NCBI RefSeq assembly: GCF_007826885.1
Contig: NZ_ML675592.1
Location: 23,011 to 84,650 of the forward strand
DNA: 61,640 nucleotides
From: Candidatus Nitrosocosmicus arcticus
GTDB taxonomy: Archaea > Thermoproteota > Nitrososphaeria > Nitrososphaerales > Nitrososphaeraceae
Reading direction: 5' to 3'
Each line of letters begins with the position of its first letter. Position 1 is the stretch's first letter. The notes beneath the pieces are model-generated. The model did no database searches, had not been told where the DNA came from, and saw nothing but the letters and a program-made list of their open reading frames with translations. Shown here one piece after another: positions 1-11,160 of this stretch. Both the position numbers and the translations under genes were made by a program.

Positions 1-3200
<3,200 letters not shown>

Positions 3201-3483
3201 ATATTGAGATATCTATTACTATCTCTTTTCTAACTCTTTGATTCTGCTTTTAAAGTTAATATCATTGTCGAACGTGGATAAGGATACCATTTCGTATAGT
3301 TATCTTGCCTAATTGTAGTTCCAGTTTTATACAATATAGAAAAAGTATGAGTAGGACGCTGAAGTCGTAATATAATTAATATTTGAGTTTAAATGATAGA
3401 CTCGCTTGTTATATACACACGTTATTTATCTATTTGATATCAAATCAATGAATCAAGATACTTTAAACTTTTACATCATAAGT

Positions 3484-3865
3484 ATGATTATTAAAATGAT
3501 TTTAATAAAAGAAGAAAAGACAAAGCTAGTCCTTAAGCTGGCTATGGAAGGAAAACCTACGAGTAATAGCTGCGGCGGCGCATGTATCGCTTAAAGACAT
3601 TGGAACCATCATTTGGAAATTCACTGGAGAAGAAACAGAGTATGAGAATAAAATTCCGTCGATAACATCCAGAGCCTTTCAGATATTTAAAGACGACAAC
3701 AGCCGTGTTGCTGTTGCAATTGCGTTGAACCTAAACTCAAACGATGTGGTTACTCTATTTGAAGATTATATTAGTCTACTAAATCTCGACAAACTGATGG
3801 TAATTAACAACGATATTGGGAGAAATTTACAATACTTTAAATACATGGACAGCAAATCATTATAA
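3484..3865 (+). pseudogene. Frameshifted helix-turn-helix-like gene remnant
   Basis: The first part, from the ATG at 3484 or 3496, reads KLVLKLAMEGKPT and then runs into a stop. Shifting frame near 3560 gives a long continuation starting RVIAAAAHVSLKDIG and ending at the taa of 3863-3865. Joined, the product resembles a family I recall as common in Nitrososphaera genomes, with a pattern like LxLAxEGKxxREIAxxxHxSLKDIGxII followed by an SxxxxAFQxFKDxxxxVxVAIxLxL block, apparently a DNA-binding helix-turn-helix protein. A small indel has broken the gene. Family recognition is from memory; the frameshift is seen directly. It could also be a sequencing error. Confidence 0.65.
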
Positions 3866-3872
3866 ACCTTAG

Positions 3873-4145
3873 ATGTTACTCAAAGATCAACCTGAGATTA
3901 AGAAACACCTCGACCAACTTGATAACTTGTTCAAAGGACTAGACGACGAATCGATTAAGAGAAAACAAACTATAGAAAAATTGATTAACGATTATAGACA
4001 AAAAAATCAAGAACTTTTAGATCATATAGATTCAGAATATTCGGACCCACAACAAAAAGAAATACTATTAAGAATATTACAATACAATATCATTGGTAGT
4101 GTTGATGAAGAACCAATTAAATATCTTGTAGAAAAACTTACATAG
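3873..4145 (+). CDS. Small coiled-coil hypothetical protein
   Basis: A 90-residue ORF with an ATG start eight bases after the stop of the frameshifted remnant. It is rich in Lys, Glu and Asp, with heptad-like spacing of Leu/Ile (LDQLDNLFKGL, then IEKLINDYRQKNQELLDHI), so it is probably helical and perhaps a coiled coil. No signal peptide, metal motif or catalytic motif is visible. I do not recognise a family. It stands in a decayed region, so it may be a surviving small gene or itself be on the way out. Confidence 0.5.
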   Translation: MLLKDQPEIKKHLDQLDNLFKGLDDESIKRKQTIEKLINDYRQKNQELLDHIDSEYSDPQQKEILLRILQYNIIGSVDEEPIKYLVEKLT

Positions 4146-4226
4146 AAAAAATAAAACCTCTTCCTTTAGTTCTTATAATCTAGCGCTGGATTGAACGAAC
4201 CTAAATTCCTTCATAATCATGAAAGT

Positions 4227-4603
4227 CATTTAATAGAGTCTGCAAATTTCTTATCTATTTCATCTAAATGTCTTCCGGGATTTACGGATTTATTTTTTAG
4301 GAGTATGACTTCGTTATTGGTAATTTCAATATATTGCCTTCTTTCAAGGACTCGATATCTTTTTTGTATATTCAGGTGCCAAAGTTTTGTTCAGGAATTC
4401 CTCACATTCAGTAAGTCTCAATGATTCTATTCCTTTACTATAATATTCCATTTCTAAGATTTCTGTGCCATCAATAAATTCTTCAATAAGTTGATCATTT
4501 CAATTGTTCCAATTCCCGCATGATATGGACAACCTGGAATGGATTTTTCTCCTGTACAATAATTAGCTCCTGCGCTTTCACCGCAATCCTCCAATTTTCC
4601 CAT
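4227..4603 (-). pseudogene. Degenerate reverse-strand gene remnant
   Basis: On the minus strand three coding-like stretches follow each other in different frames: one from the ATG at 4603 (MGKLEDCGESAGANYCTG...), one containing LIEEFIDGTEILEMEYY, and a last one with RQYIEITNNEVILLKNK ending at the stop at 4227. Their lengths and order suggest one protein gene broken by at least two frameshifts. The original family is not recognised. The plus-strand ORF across the same bases has no coding character. Confidence 0.35.
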
Positions 4604-4689
4604 ATTAATAGAGGATCGATGAAAATAGTATGCCTCTTTTCTCTATTTATATCGTTCTTCTGGAGTATAGTCATTTAACATATGTGGGG

Positions 4690-4797
4690 ATAGCAGAATT
4701 TAATTATCCTCATACTGGTAACTTTATGTTTCACTCGCACATAAATGAATTTTCAGATTTAGGATGGATGGGATTATTTGATGTAGTAAAAAAATAA
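4690..4797 (+). pseudogene. Multicopper oxidase C-terminal fragment
   Basis: The frame reading IAEFNYPHTGNFMFHSH and then INEFSDLGWMGLFDVVKK, with a stop at 4795-4797, matches the last about 36 residues of archaeal multicopper oxidases. In that family the final cupredoxin domain ends in an MFHSHxxEFxxLGWMGxF copper-ligand block. Nothing upstream continues the protein in this frame beyond a few codons, so only the tail of the gene survives. This is a remnant, probably left by a deletion or rearrangement. Confidence 0.7.
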
Positions 4798-4868
4798 TGG
4801 AAAAGTCTCAATTTTCATATCTATTTGGTTACTTTTTCATGACCACTTGCAATATCTATTGGTTTTAG

Positions 4869-4882
4869 CACATATCTATATA
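4869..4882 (+). promoter_or_regulatory. TATA-like box upstream of the secreted protein at 4912
   Basis: The AT-only stretch tatctatatatttt lies about 30-43 bases before the ATG at 4912, a spacing usual for archaeal promoters with a short leader. Called from sequence likeness only. Confidence 0.4.
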
Positions 4883-4911
4883 TTTTCTAAAGTATTATTA
4901 AACACGCATAT

Positions 4912-5427
4912 ATGCACGGGAATTTAATAGTAATGATAATAGTTTTTCTTTTTTCTTTACTGTTTGCGTTTCATGCATATCATTTTAAAGCATTTTCACA
5001 AAGTGATGCTACCTCATCCATAGTTAAAAACGATAGTTGGATTAGCGAAAGAAATAATTTGAATATGACTATAAAACTTGAGCCAGTAGTACCTGTTATC
5101 GATGAAACTACAAAAATATCATTTGAAGTGACATATCTTGATAACTCTAAACCTTTTGAAGACTTGAATACTCGTGTGACAATAACAGATCATGATGGGC
5201 GGTTATATAAATTTGAAAATAAACTTGTACCTGTAATTGATGGACAATTTTCTGTTAATTACATTTTTCCAGACGACGGAGAGCATCGAATAATTTTACA
5301 ATTATATAAAAATACAACTCCTTTTACTGTAAGCTCGTTTGACTTGGTAATTCCTCATTCTACTCTTCCATCAGAAAATAACGGGATGCTAAAACCTTTA
5401 GTTGAATTTTTCAATTCCTTTTTGTAA
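4912..5427 (+). CDS. Exported Ig-like domain hypothetical protein
   Basis: A 171-residue protein. Residues about 5-27 form a strongly hydrophobic segment (MIIVFLFSLLFAF) followed by AFSQS, typical of a thaumarchaeal signal peptide or membrane anchor. The rest reads as one beta-sandwich: KISFEVTYLD, then TRVTITDHDGR, then DGQFSVNYIFPDDGEHRIILQLY, a pattern seen in Ig-like or YtkA/FixH-type extracellular domains. It probably sits on the outside of the membrane. No metal ligands stand out. Function unknown. It is monocistronic between a multicopper oxidase remnant and a reverse-strand transporter. Confidence 0.7.
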   Translation: MHGNLIVMIIVFLFSLLFAFHAYHFKAFSQSDATSSIVKNDSWISERNNLNMTIKLEPVVPVIDETTKISFEVTYLDNSKPFEDLNTRVTITDHDGRLYKFENKLVPVIDGQFSVNYIFPDDGEHRIILQLYKNTTPFTVSSFDLVIPHSTLPSENNGMLKPLVEFFNSFL

Positions 5428-5490
5428 TTTTTATTTCGATAAATGTACAGAATTAATTAAATAGCCATCAAATAACTATCGTCAATTAAC

Positions 5491-5586
5491 AAATATTATT
5501 TATCAGGAATTGGAGTAACATTTATCATAGGAACGATATTAGTTGCACCAAGAGTAGGCATCACTAATGAATTAGCTGTAAGGTAA
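5491..5586 (+). pseudogene. Fragment of a small DMT-type (DUF606/YdcZ-like) membrane protein
   Basis: The frame reading LSGIGVTFIIGTILVAPRVGI and ending at the taa of 5584-5586 looks like one transmembrane repeat of the DUF606/YdcZ branch of the drug/metabolite transporter superfamily, where GxxxGxxFVxxxxxxAPRxG recurs. Only about 30 codons are present and no start fits. It is either a relic or a chance likeness. Confidence 0.3.
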
Positions 5587-5623
5587 TTCATTAACTATTT
5601 GACTTTTATTCAAAACCTCTTAA

Positions 5624-6499
5624 TTATTTTTCTTCCTTACTGATAAAATAAATCTCACCAATAACAAATATCGAAGATAATAAAAGTGTATAAACATCCT
5701 TCGATGATTCTTTCAAAAAAATCAAAGCAAATATTATTCCAAAAATGGTCGAAGTAGAAAATATCATTACAGATTTGATTGTTCCTATCTTTTTCATTCC
5801 TCTTAAAAAAAGATAAAGAGAACCTGCAAATCCTCCTAAACTTAACATGATTAGGAAAGGAACCTGATTAATATTGCCTCCTAATGGAATTGCAAATATA
5901 AGACAAATACAAAAGGATATAGTACCGCCAATTAAAGATTTTAGCTGAATTATTTTTGATATCGAAACTCCTTTCTTTAGAATTATATTGCTTAGATTGT
6001 TGTCTACAGCCCAAAATAGAGATGCAATTACAACCAAGATATTACCTAATAAAGTATTATTATTGAATATGTTAAAATCATTATAATTTAAGTTAACAAT
6101 AATCAATCCAGTAAAAATTAGCAAGATTCCAAGGACACCTCTCTTATTGAGTCTTTCTTTTAGAATAATGATTGCCAGCAATATCGAAAAAATAAATTCT
6201 ATATTGATCAAAATAGCTGCCAGCGATGCACTTGTTAACATTAATCCATAAAAATAAAGGATCGGGCCAAGAACGGCACCAAATAATGAAATAATGAAAA
6301 TATATTTTAACTCACTCTTGTTTATTTTCGTCGATCGGCTTGTTAATTTGATAAGTATTGTTAGGACTATTCCAATTATTAGATAAATTGATGATGACAA
6401 TAAAATAGGATGAATAGTCGTTAACTGTGGCTTTGCCAAGCTAGCGATCGAACCGTATAATGCTGCAGCTACTGCTAAATACAAGAAAGCCCAGCTCAC
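5624..6499 (-). CDS. EamA/DMT family transporter
   Basis: A 291-residue membrane protein with about ten hydrophobic segments in two similar halves, as in EamA (DMT) permeases. The first half starts AFLYLAVAAALYGSIASLAKP and the second carries FWAVDNNLSNIILKKGVS. The gene pairs length and topology with metabolite or drug exporters; the substrate cannot be told. It stands alone on the minus strand with a long upstream gap. Confidence 0.85.
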   Translation of the reverse strand: MSWAFLYLAVAAALYGSIASLAKPQLTTIHPILLSSSIYLIIGIVLTILIKLTSRSTKINKSELKYIFIISLFGAVLGPILYFYGLMLTSASLAAILINIEFIFSILLAIIILKERLNKRGVLGILLIFTGLIIVNLNYNDFNIFNNNTLLGNILVVIASLFWAVDNNLSNIILKKGVSISKIIQLKSLIGGTISFCICLIFAIPLGGNINQVPFLIMLSLGGFAGSLYLFLRGMKKIGTIKSVMIFSTSTIFGIIFALIFLKESSKDVYTLLLSSIFVIGEIYFISKEEK

Positions 6500-7132
6500 T
6501 TAGAGATCCTCGCTTTTTGGAGATATATATCCTATCCCCAAGTACAGGTTACAGTATTTTCAAAAACACTACATTCTCTCGGTCATATTGTAGATAAAAT
6601 AACAGGCCATTTAGTATATACTATAAAATCAGAACGTACAACATTGTAAATTCAGTGGGAACCAATACATTTCTCAGGATGGAGTTTCGAGTATATCAGC
6701 TAACTTTTATTGATAAAGAGTTAACTAATGAACTTCATGTTTCTAAAACATGACCTAACGGATTTTAGTCTATTTAATGAAATACAGGACAGATGGGTAA
6801 AATGTTTAAATCTACTCTGATTTATCGTGTTGCTTTTTTTATCCTTGAGAAATATCCATGCTTGATTTTAGACTACATAAGAATTATGATAATATTCTCA
6901 AATAACTAATTCTGGTAGAATTGCTCGGAAGTTTGAATATCTATGGTTAAGTTAGATCTGTGAAGTGAGGATTGACTTTAAATATACCGCGCCACCTGCC
7001 AATTGGTTTTAAGATTCAGAATTCCACAAATTATTTAATATATCCGATGAATGTATCAAAGGATTTGAATCCACTATTAATTTCAGGTTTCATTCGTTCT
7101 TCTGATTCATAAAAAATAGAAGGAGAAAATCA
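6500..7132. other. Intergenic region without recognisable genes
   Basis: 633 bases of AT-rich sequence between divergent genes. It must hold the promoter of the DMT transporter (minus) and that of the winged-helix gene (plus; a TATA-like tttaaatata is at 6977-6986 but far from the start). Only ORFs under 30 codons are present. No tRNA, hairpin of note or repeat was seen. Confidence 0.5.
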
Positions 7133-7450
7133 TTGAATCAAGAGGATACTAGAAAAAAGAAAGAAACAACTTATTTGAAAGCATCTATTACAGAATCCAT
7201 ATTACTATCTTGTTTAAATGGATCTTTATTCTCAGAGATTGAAACAAGACTACAGGCGATCAGGCCATCGTCCGAATTAATTTTGAAAGAATATTTACAG
7301 TATTTGGTAAATAATTCGTTTATTTCCTATCATAGAATAAAAAAAATATACATGGTTGAACCGAGAGGGTTGGAACTACTATACATAATTTACACACAGC
7401 GAAATTTAAGAGCTCAAGATTATGCTGATCTCGTAATCAAGATTGGTTAA
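7133..7450 (+). CDS. Small winged-helix DNA-binding protein
   Basis: A 105-residue protein starting at TTG 7133, supported by aaggagaaa eight bases upstream. After a charged N-terminus it reads ITESILLSCLNG, then LILKEYLQYLVNNSFISY, then KKIYMVEPRGLELLYII. This is the helix-helix-recognition helix-wing pattern of archaeal winged-helix regulators in which the last strand is followed by T/PRGxELL. It is likely a dimeric transcription regulator, related in build to the 88-residue protein at 53393. Targets are unknown. Confidence 0.65.
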   Translation: MNQEDTRKKKETTYLKASITESILLSCLNGSLFSEIETRLQAIRPSSELILKEYLQYLVNNSFISYHRIKKIYMVEPRGLELLYIIYTQRNLRAQDYADLVIKIG

Positions 7451-7753
7451 TTGCAATGTGATACCCAGTATATTGTTCATTGAGTATGAGCTTGCTTTCA
7501 CATTTACAAAAAGATTCTAAAAGATGTCCTTTTTCGTAATTCTAATACTTTCGGTATTGTCTTGTGTGGTTAATCCGCTTTTTACTCTCAAAGGATACTA
7601 AAACTCTTATCTCAATTATTAAATTAAAAAGTTAGTTTTGATACTGTCAATGGAATAGGATTAGAATTAAAGTAACTTACATAATTGAAATACAATATTT
7701 TTCTCTTTTCTTCCTGATCGTATAAGATTAATGCTTTGCTTGGCTCGTCATGG
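7451..7753. other. Intergenic region without recognisable genes
   Basis: 303 bases between convergent genes (winged-helix protein plus, unknown protein minus). No ORF, tRNA or clear hairpin was recognised. It presumably contains both transcription stops. Confidence 0.5.
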
Positions 7754-8752
7754 TCAATAAAAAGTTCCATCCATGTGACGAATATAGCTGATACTAAAGT
7801 CCTTTCTACCTTTCCCTGGCTTGAATAATTTGTTTACCAATTTGGCAGGATCGGCCCACATTAATCCAACCTCTTCACTGTGTTGAAAGTTTAATTTTAA
7901 TTCCTTCCATAACCATGGAGGATTTGCGGCGCCTCCATGAAACTGTCCATTCTCTTGAAATGTTGAGTTAGGTCTAGCATGCCACCTTTTCCAAAAACCC
8001 TCTACTGGATCGAGAATGTCAACAAGTTCATATTGGAAAGTAGGACTATATGCAGTGCCCCTTCCTTTAAAGATCGATTTGGTGTCATAGTATCTCGGTT
8101 TGTCACCTGGGGAATAAACTATTACATCTGGATAAATACTCAGTAAGGAACGAATCCAATTCAAAAACTTGGTAAAGCGATTTATCCTAGTCCCTAGTGC
8201 ATTGAGACCATGTTTTCCCACCTCCTGTTGAATTAAAGGTCTAATATAGTCTATACTTACGTCAACCTCAAGATTATAATCTTCTAAGAATTCTTCACCG
8301 GACGCTTGCCTAATACTATTCTCATATGAATATAGCCAAAAGTCCTGATGTGCTACTGTTACCATTCCCAACAGGACTTCATTAAGATCCATTTTCTCAA
8401 GAATGAGTAGGCAGCCTTCCATGTCATTTGGATGGGTATCATCATCTGCATGATAGAAAGCATAAAGAATAAAATAATGAGTTTCTGTTTCTGCAACTGA
8501 ATAATAAACTACGGGCAAAAGAAATTCTACGTCAATCTTTCGTAGCCTCTCTCGGATGTTTTTTGTATCCCAACATAATTCCAAATTGTCCTTTTTTTGT
8601 TTATAGAAGTTCAAGGTAATCGGAACAATAAGATCTTTTTTTGTTTGATAATAGTTATTTATGGAGGTAAGTCGGATGTGTTGGTAGTTAATAGGAGCCC
8701 ATTTAAAGGCCAAGTTTTGGTAAAATTCGTTGTTATGTTCGATCGTAGGCAA
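7754..8752 (-). CDS. Unknown protein, possibly VPS62-like
   Basis: A 332-residue cytoplasmic-type protein without signal peptide or membrane segments. The stretch YAFYHADDDTHPNDMEGCLLIL and the later VAHQDFWLYSYEN resemble the HxxDxEG-type core seen in the VPS62-related family. The rest is rich in Trp and Tyr (FWKRWHARPN, NPPWLWKELKLNF) and could be an enzyme or binding protein. The family assignment is weak. The gene sits next to a truncated integrase near a tRNA, so it may be cargo of an integrated element. The start at 8752 leaves a short gap to the integrase fragment. Confidence 0.6.
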   Translation of the reverse strand: MPTIEHNNEFYQNLAFKWAPINYQHIRLTSINNYYQTKKDLIVPITLNFYKQKKDNLELCWDTKNIRERLRKIDVEFLLPVVYYSVAETETHYFILYAFYHADDDTHPNDMEGCLLILEKMDLNEVLLGMVTVAHQDFWLYSYENSIRQASGEEFLEDYNLEVDVSIDYIRPLIQQEVGKHGLNALGTRINRFTKFLNWIRSLLSIYPDVIVYSPGDKPRYYDTKSIFKGRGTAYSPTFQYELVDILDPVEGFWKRWHARPNSTFQENGQFHGGAANPPWLWKELKLNFQHSEEVGLMWADPAKLVNKLFKPGKGRKDFSISYIRHMDGTFY

Positions 8753-8797
8753 GGTAATGACGATGATAATAGGGAATAATGACTAGGCAATGTTTAA

Positions 8798-9184
8798 TCA
8801 TTTTCTTTTTGTCAAATCCGGTTCGTTTTGATTATATAACCATTTGAAGAATTTTAGGAAAACCATTTGTCTGTTATTGTAAGAGTTGATCCAACCATTT
8901 CCCTGATCTTGAGGTTTTCTTAGATTATTTAAATATGCTAAAATATTTTCTTTAGTCATATCTTGGTATCTTTTTCTATCGTCAAAGCCGTTTGAGAGCC
9001 ACACCAATATCTTAATTTTTCCCTCCTTTGTGCTATTCTTGATATTAAATTCGGCTTGTTCAGCTAGAATATATTTACATATTGTGTCTGCATTTTCTTG
9101 GTTGTTTTCCCGTAATTTCTTTAGGATGTTGCAAAAATAAGGTCTAGATAATCCTAACGTTATTTGATCAACCACATCAGACAT
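8798..9184 (-). pseudogene. Truncated tyrosine recombinase (N-terminal core-binding domain only)
   Basis: The 128 residues read as the SAM-like core-binding domain of archaeal phage-type integrases: helices with ILVWLSNGFDDRKRYQDMTKENILAYLNNL, then INSYNNRQMVFLKFFKWLYN, then the linker NEPDLTKRK. Intact relatives continue after this linker into a catalytic domain with R-HxxR-Y; here a stop follows and the next gene begins about 45 bases on. The catalytic part is therefore missing. It lies 65 bases past the 3' end of tRNA-Ser(CGA), the usual place of an integrase gene of a tRNA-inserted element. It may be a remnant, or a small stand-alone DNA-binding protein. Confidence 0.6.
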
Positions 9185-9248
9185 TTGCTAATAAGATGAT
9201 GATATTCGTCAAATTATATAAAAATATGGTATGATTCCCTGTTTTAGG

Positions 9249-9387
9249 CGCCGGGAGTGGGACTCGAACCCACGAGTCCGGAAGGACATCAGCTATCTAT
9301 CCTATATTTCCTCATATATTAGATCTCGAGGCTGACCCCTTTTAGGGCTGGATTTTTTGATTGCTTACCTAGCTTGGGTACCCCGGC
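9249..9387 (-). tRNA. tRNA-Ser(CGA) with two introns
   Basis: On the minus strand the acceptor GCCGGGG (9387-9381) pairs with TCCCGGC (9256-9250), followed by discriminator G at 9249. CCA is not encoded. The T-arm is GTGGG TTCGAGT CCCAC. A long variable arm, GTCC/GGAC, marks a class II tRNA. The anticodon stem TCAGC/GCTGA flanks a loop with CT-CGA-G, giving anticodon CGA at 9326-9328; with G73 this means serine. An intron of about 30 nt (9295-9324) splits the loop at the usual 37/38 site. A second insert of about 24 nt (about 9342-9365) lies in the D-loop, bounded by TAGG/CCTA with 3-nt bulges, a bulge-helix-bulge layout. Confidence 0.85.
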
Positions 9388-9487
9388 TTTTTACCTTACA
9401 TTTACTTTAAGTGTTATATTTTTAAACTTATGTTAATGATCTTTATTTCGCCATAAATAATTAATACCCTACATTATTACTTATGAT

Positions 9488-9919
9488 ATGCTCTCATTAA
9501 ATACCCAAGGGCCTACCCTAGCTACTGTAAAAGCATTGTCTCTTACTGATCTAGCAATTATGTCTTATTCATCACACCTATTAAGAAAAAGATTAACTAG
9601 TTATTTTCATATAGATTGTTTTACCACGCCTGATCCGTTTTCTGAAGAGAATGAATTTAACTATTTCATAGTTGTAGACAAAGCAAATACCAACAGGATC
9701 ATTTCTATCATTGCATTAAAAGAAGTTCTTGATATTGATTTATGGGATTTACTCTTTGGTAAAGATATGTTAAGAGTGGATATATCAAAAGTAGATGCAT
9801 TATCTTTAAAAGAAGAATTAATGCCTAAATATACTGATAATTTTTTCCCAATTCGAAAGGATAGCTCCATAATCGGGTATATTGCTTTTAGTTTCGAAAT
9901 CTGTGGTATGAAAAATTAA
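9488..9919 (+). CDS. Hypothetical protein
   Basis: A 143-residue soluble protein starting at ATG 9488. It shows alternating helices and strands (FNYFIVVDKANTNRIISIIALKEVLDIDLWDLLFG, SIIGYIAFSFEI) and has no signal peptide, cysteine pairs or known motif. The layout could be a sensor-type alpha/beta domain. I do not recognise the family. It is monocistronic, divergent from the tRNA-Ser(CGA), with a reverse-strand oxidase-like gene downstream. Confidence 0.6.
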   Translation: MLSLNTQGPTLATVKALSLTDLAIMSYSSHLLRKRLTSYFHIDCFTTPDPFSEENEFNYFIVVDKANTNRIISIIALKEVLDIDLWDLLFGKDMLRVDISKVDALSLKEELMPKYTDNFFPIRKDSSIIGYIAFSFEICGMKN

Positions 9920-9973
9920 CATACTTGATTATTGTTAGTGGTAAATTCATTCTATATGTTAAGATTCTTTTTA

Positions 9974-10750
9974 TTAGAGATCCATACTTACTGAAATTGG
10001 TAATTCCAATTCACCATTCTTTAGTATGTTAATATTCATATCTTTTAAAACTTCTCTTGCTGTAGTAATTCCCTCTCTCTGAATAATCTTGTTTGCTATA
10101 TCCTTCCTAAAGGAACCAGACCATTCTTGTCCGATTTTATATTTACCGTCAATTGTATCAACATTAATTTTTATTACAGTTAGATATATAATGGATTTTG
10201 CATTTTGAGTTAATTCAATATACTTACCTTCGGATTGATATTTTTGCATCATTTTGTTCATTGCAAATGCTTTTTCTTGATTGTCAGACACAATAGATGC
10301 TTTTCCTTTTATTACTATACTTGTATACAATGTGTCTGCAAAAGAAGCATCAGTAGGATGAAAATAGTACGAAGGCAAAAAACAAATTTCCTTATCGACT
10401 TCAAATCCTACTTTTTGATTTCGCACGAGGTTCTCAATTTTCTCTCCTCTGTGATGGGAGTGCATATAAATTACATGTTTATAATGACTTGGGTTTTTGG
10501 TAGAGACATTGTTTGCTATCTTGAAATTATTGTTTGTATTTTCACTTTCGTCGTCTTGGTATGTTGGCTTCTCGTAATCAAGGCTAAGATTTTTGCTGGT
10601 TAAATTTGTAACAGTATGAACAAAATTCATTGGAATTATTTGAGGATATCCGTTTACGTCAATTGTTGCTAATCTTCCAACGTGTATATCATTCAAAAAT
10701 TCGATTATGTTCTTGATATTTTTTATTCTAAATCTGGACGTTAATTGCAT
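9974..10750 (-). CDS. Pyridoxamine 5'-phosphate oxidase-family flavin-binding protein
   Basis: A 258-residue protein whose N-terminal half fits the FMN-binding split-barrel fold: IIEFLNDIHVGRLATIDVNGYPQIIPMNFV, then HVIYMHSHHRGEKIENLVRNQKVGFEVD, then YTSIVIKGKASIVSDNQEKAFAMNKMMQKY. This is the pattern of PPOX/NimA-like proteins, which bind flavin or related cofactors. It also has an insert of about 35 residues after the second strand and an unusual C-terminal extension (180-258) with a short helical part. Cytoplasmic. The substrate is not known. It lies 40 bases downstream of a small membrane protein gene on the same strand. Confidence 0.75.
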   Translation of the reverse strand: MQLTSRFRIKNIKNIIEFLNDIHVGRLATIDVNGYPQIIPMNFVHTVTNLTSKNLSLDYEKPTYQDDESENTNNNFKIANNVSTKNPSHYKHVIYMHSHHRGEKIENLVRNQKVGFEVDKEICFLPSYYFHPTDASFADTLYTSIVIKGKASIVSDNQEKAFAMNKMMQKYQSEGKYIELTQNAKSIIYLTVIKINVDTIDGKYKIGQEWSGSFRKDIANKIIQREGITTAREVLKDMNINILKNGELELPISVSMDL

Positions 10751-10789
10751 TTTTCTGTTCTTTTAGATTACGAAATTGACAATCTTGAT

Positions 10790-11101
10790 TCATTCCTTTC
10801 TCATTCCTTTCTCGCTCCCTTCTTCTGCAGTAGTAACTGGAGAAATTCTTTCTTTCCTTGCTAAAATTATTAATAGAATCCCAAATAGTCCCAATATTAA
10901 TGATAAACCCTGAGCACCGCCATAGGGTATAAATATATAATAACCAATCGAAAAGCAAAAACAGATTACGGCTTGTAAGGTATAAGTAATTGTCTTTCTT
11001 AAATCTATTTTTCTTGTGATAAAGCCTATTGCAAAAAATGCTATACTGGGATATATAATCAGCAGTATATACTGATCTATATCTATGCCATTGTGTGACA
11101 T
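10790..11101 (-). CDS. Small three-helix membrane protein
   Basis: A 103-residue protein with three hydrophobic segments (YILLIIYPSIAFFAIGFI, TYTLQAVICFCFSIGYYIF, GLSLILGLFGILLIILA) and a charged C-terminal tail. This reading is preferred over the overlapping 76-codon frame because of its even membrane topology. No family is recognised. It follows rps9 on the same strand after about 60 bases, in the place where rpoN and rpoK often stand in other archaea. Confidence 0.6.
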   Translation of the reverse strand: MSHNGIDIDQYILLIIYPSIAFFAIGFITRKIDLRKTITYTLQAVICFCFSIGYYIFIPYGGAQGLSLILGLFGILLIILARKERISPVTTAEEGSEKGMRKE

Positions 11102-11160
11102 ATTGTATTCTATCTTTTTGTACTAATTAAGATATCAAAAAATATGCCAAAAGTAAAAAA

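Noticed and set aside
4191-4424. 77-codon plus-strand ORF
   Set aside because: The minus strand has better coding-like reading (decayed gene); this ORF is rich in Phe/Cys/Ser without structure.
8597-8779. 60-codon plus-strand ORF
   Set aside because: Antisense to the 5' half of the unknown gene at 7754-8752.
9249-9290. Search for an attachment-site copy of the tRNA-Ser(CGA) 3' end
   Set aside because: No second copy of the T-arm/acceptor sequence was seen by eye elsewhere in the window, so element borders cannot be given.
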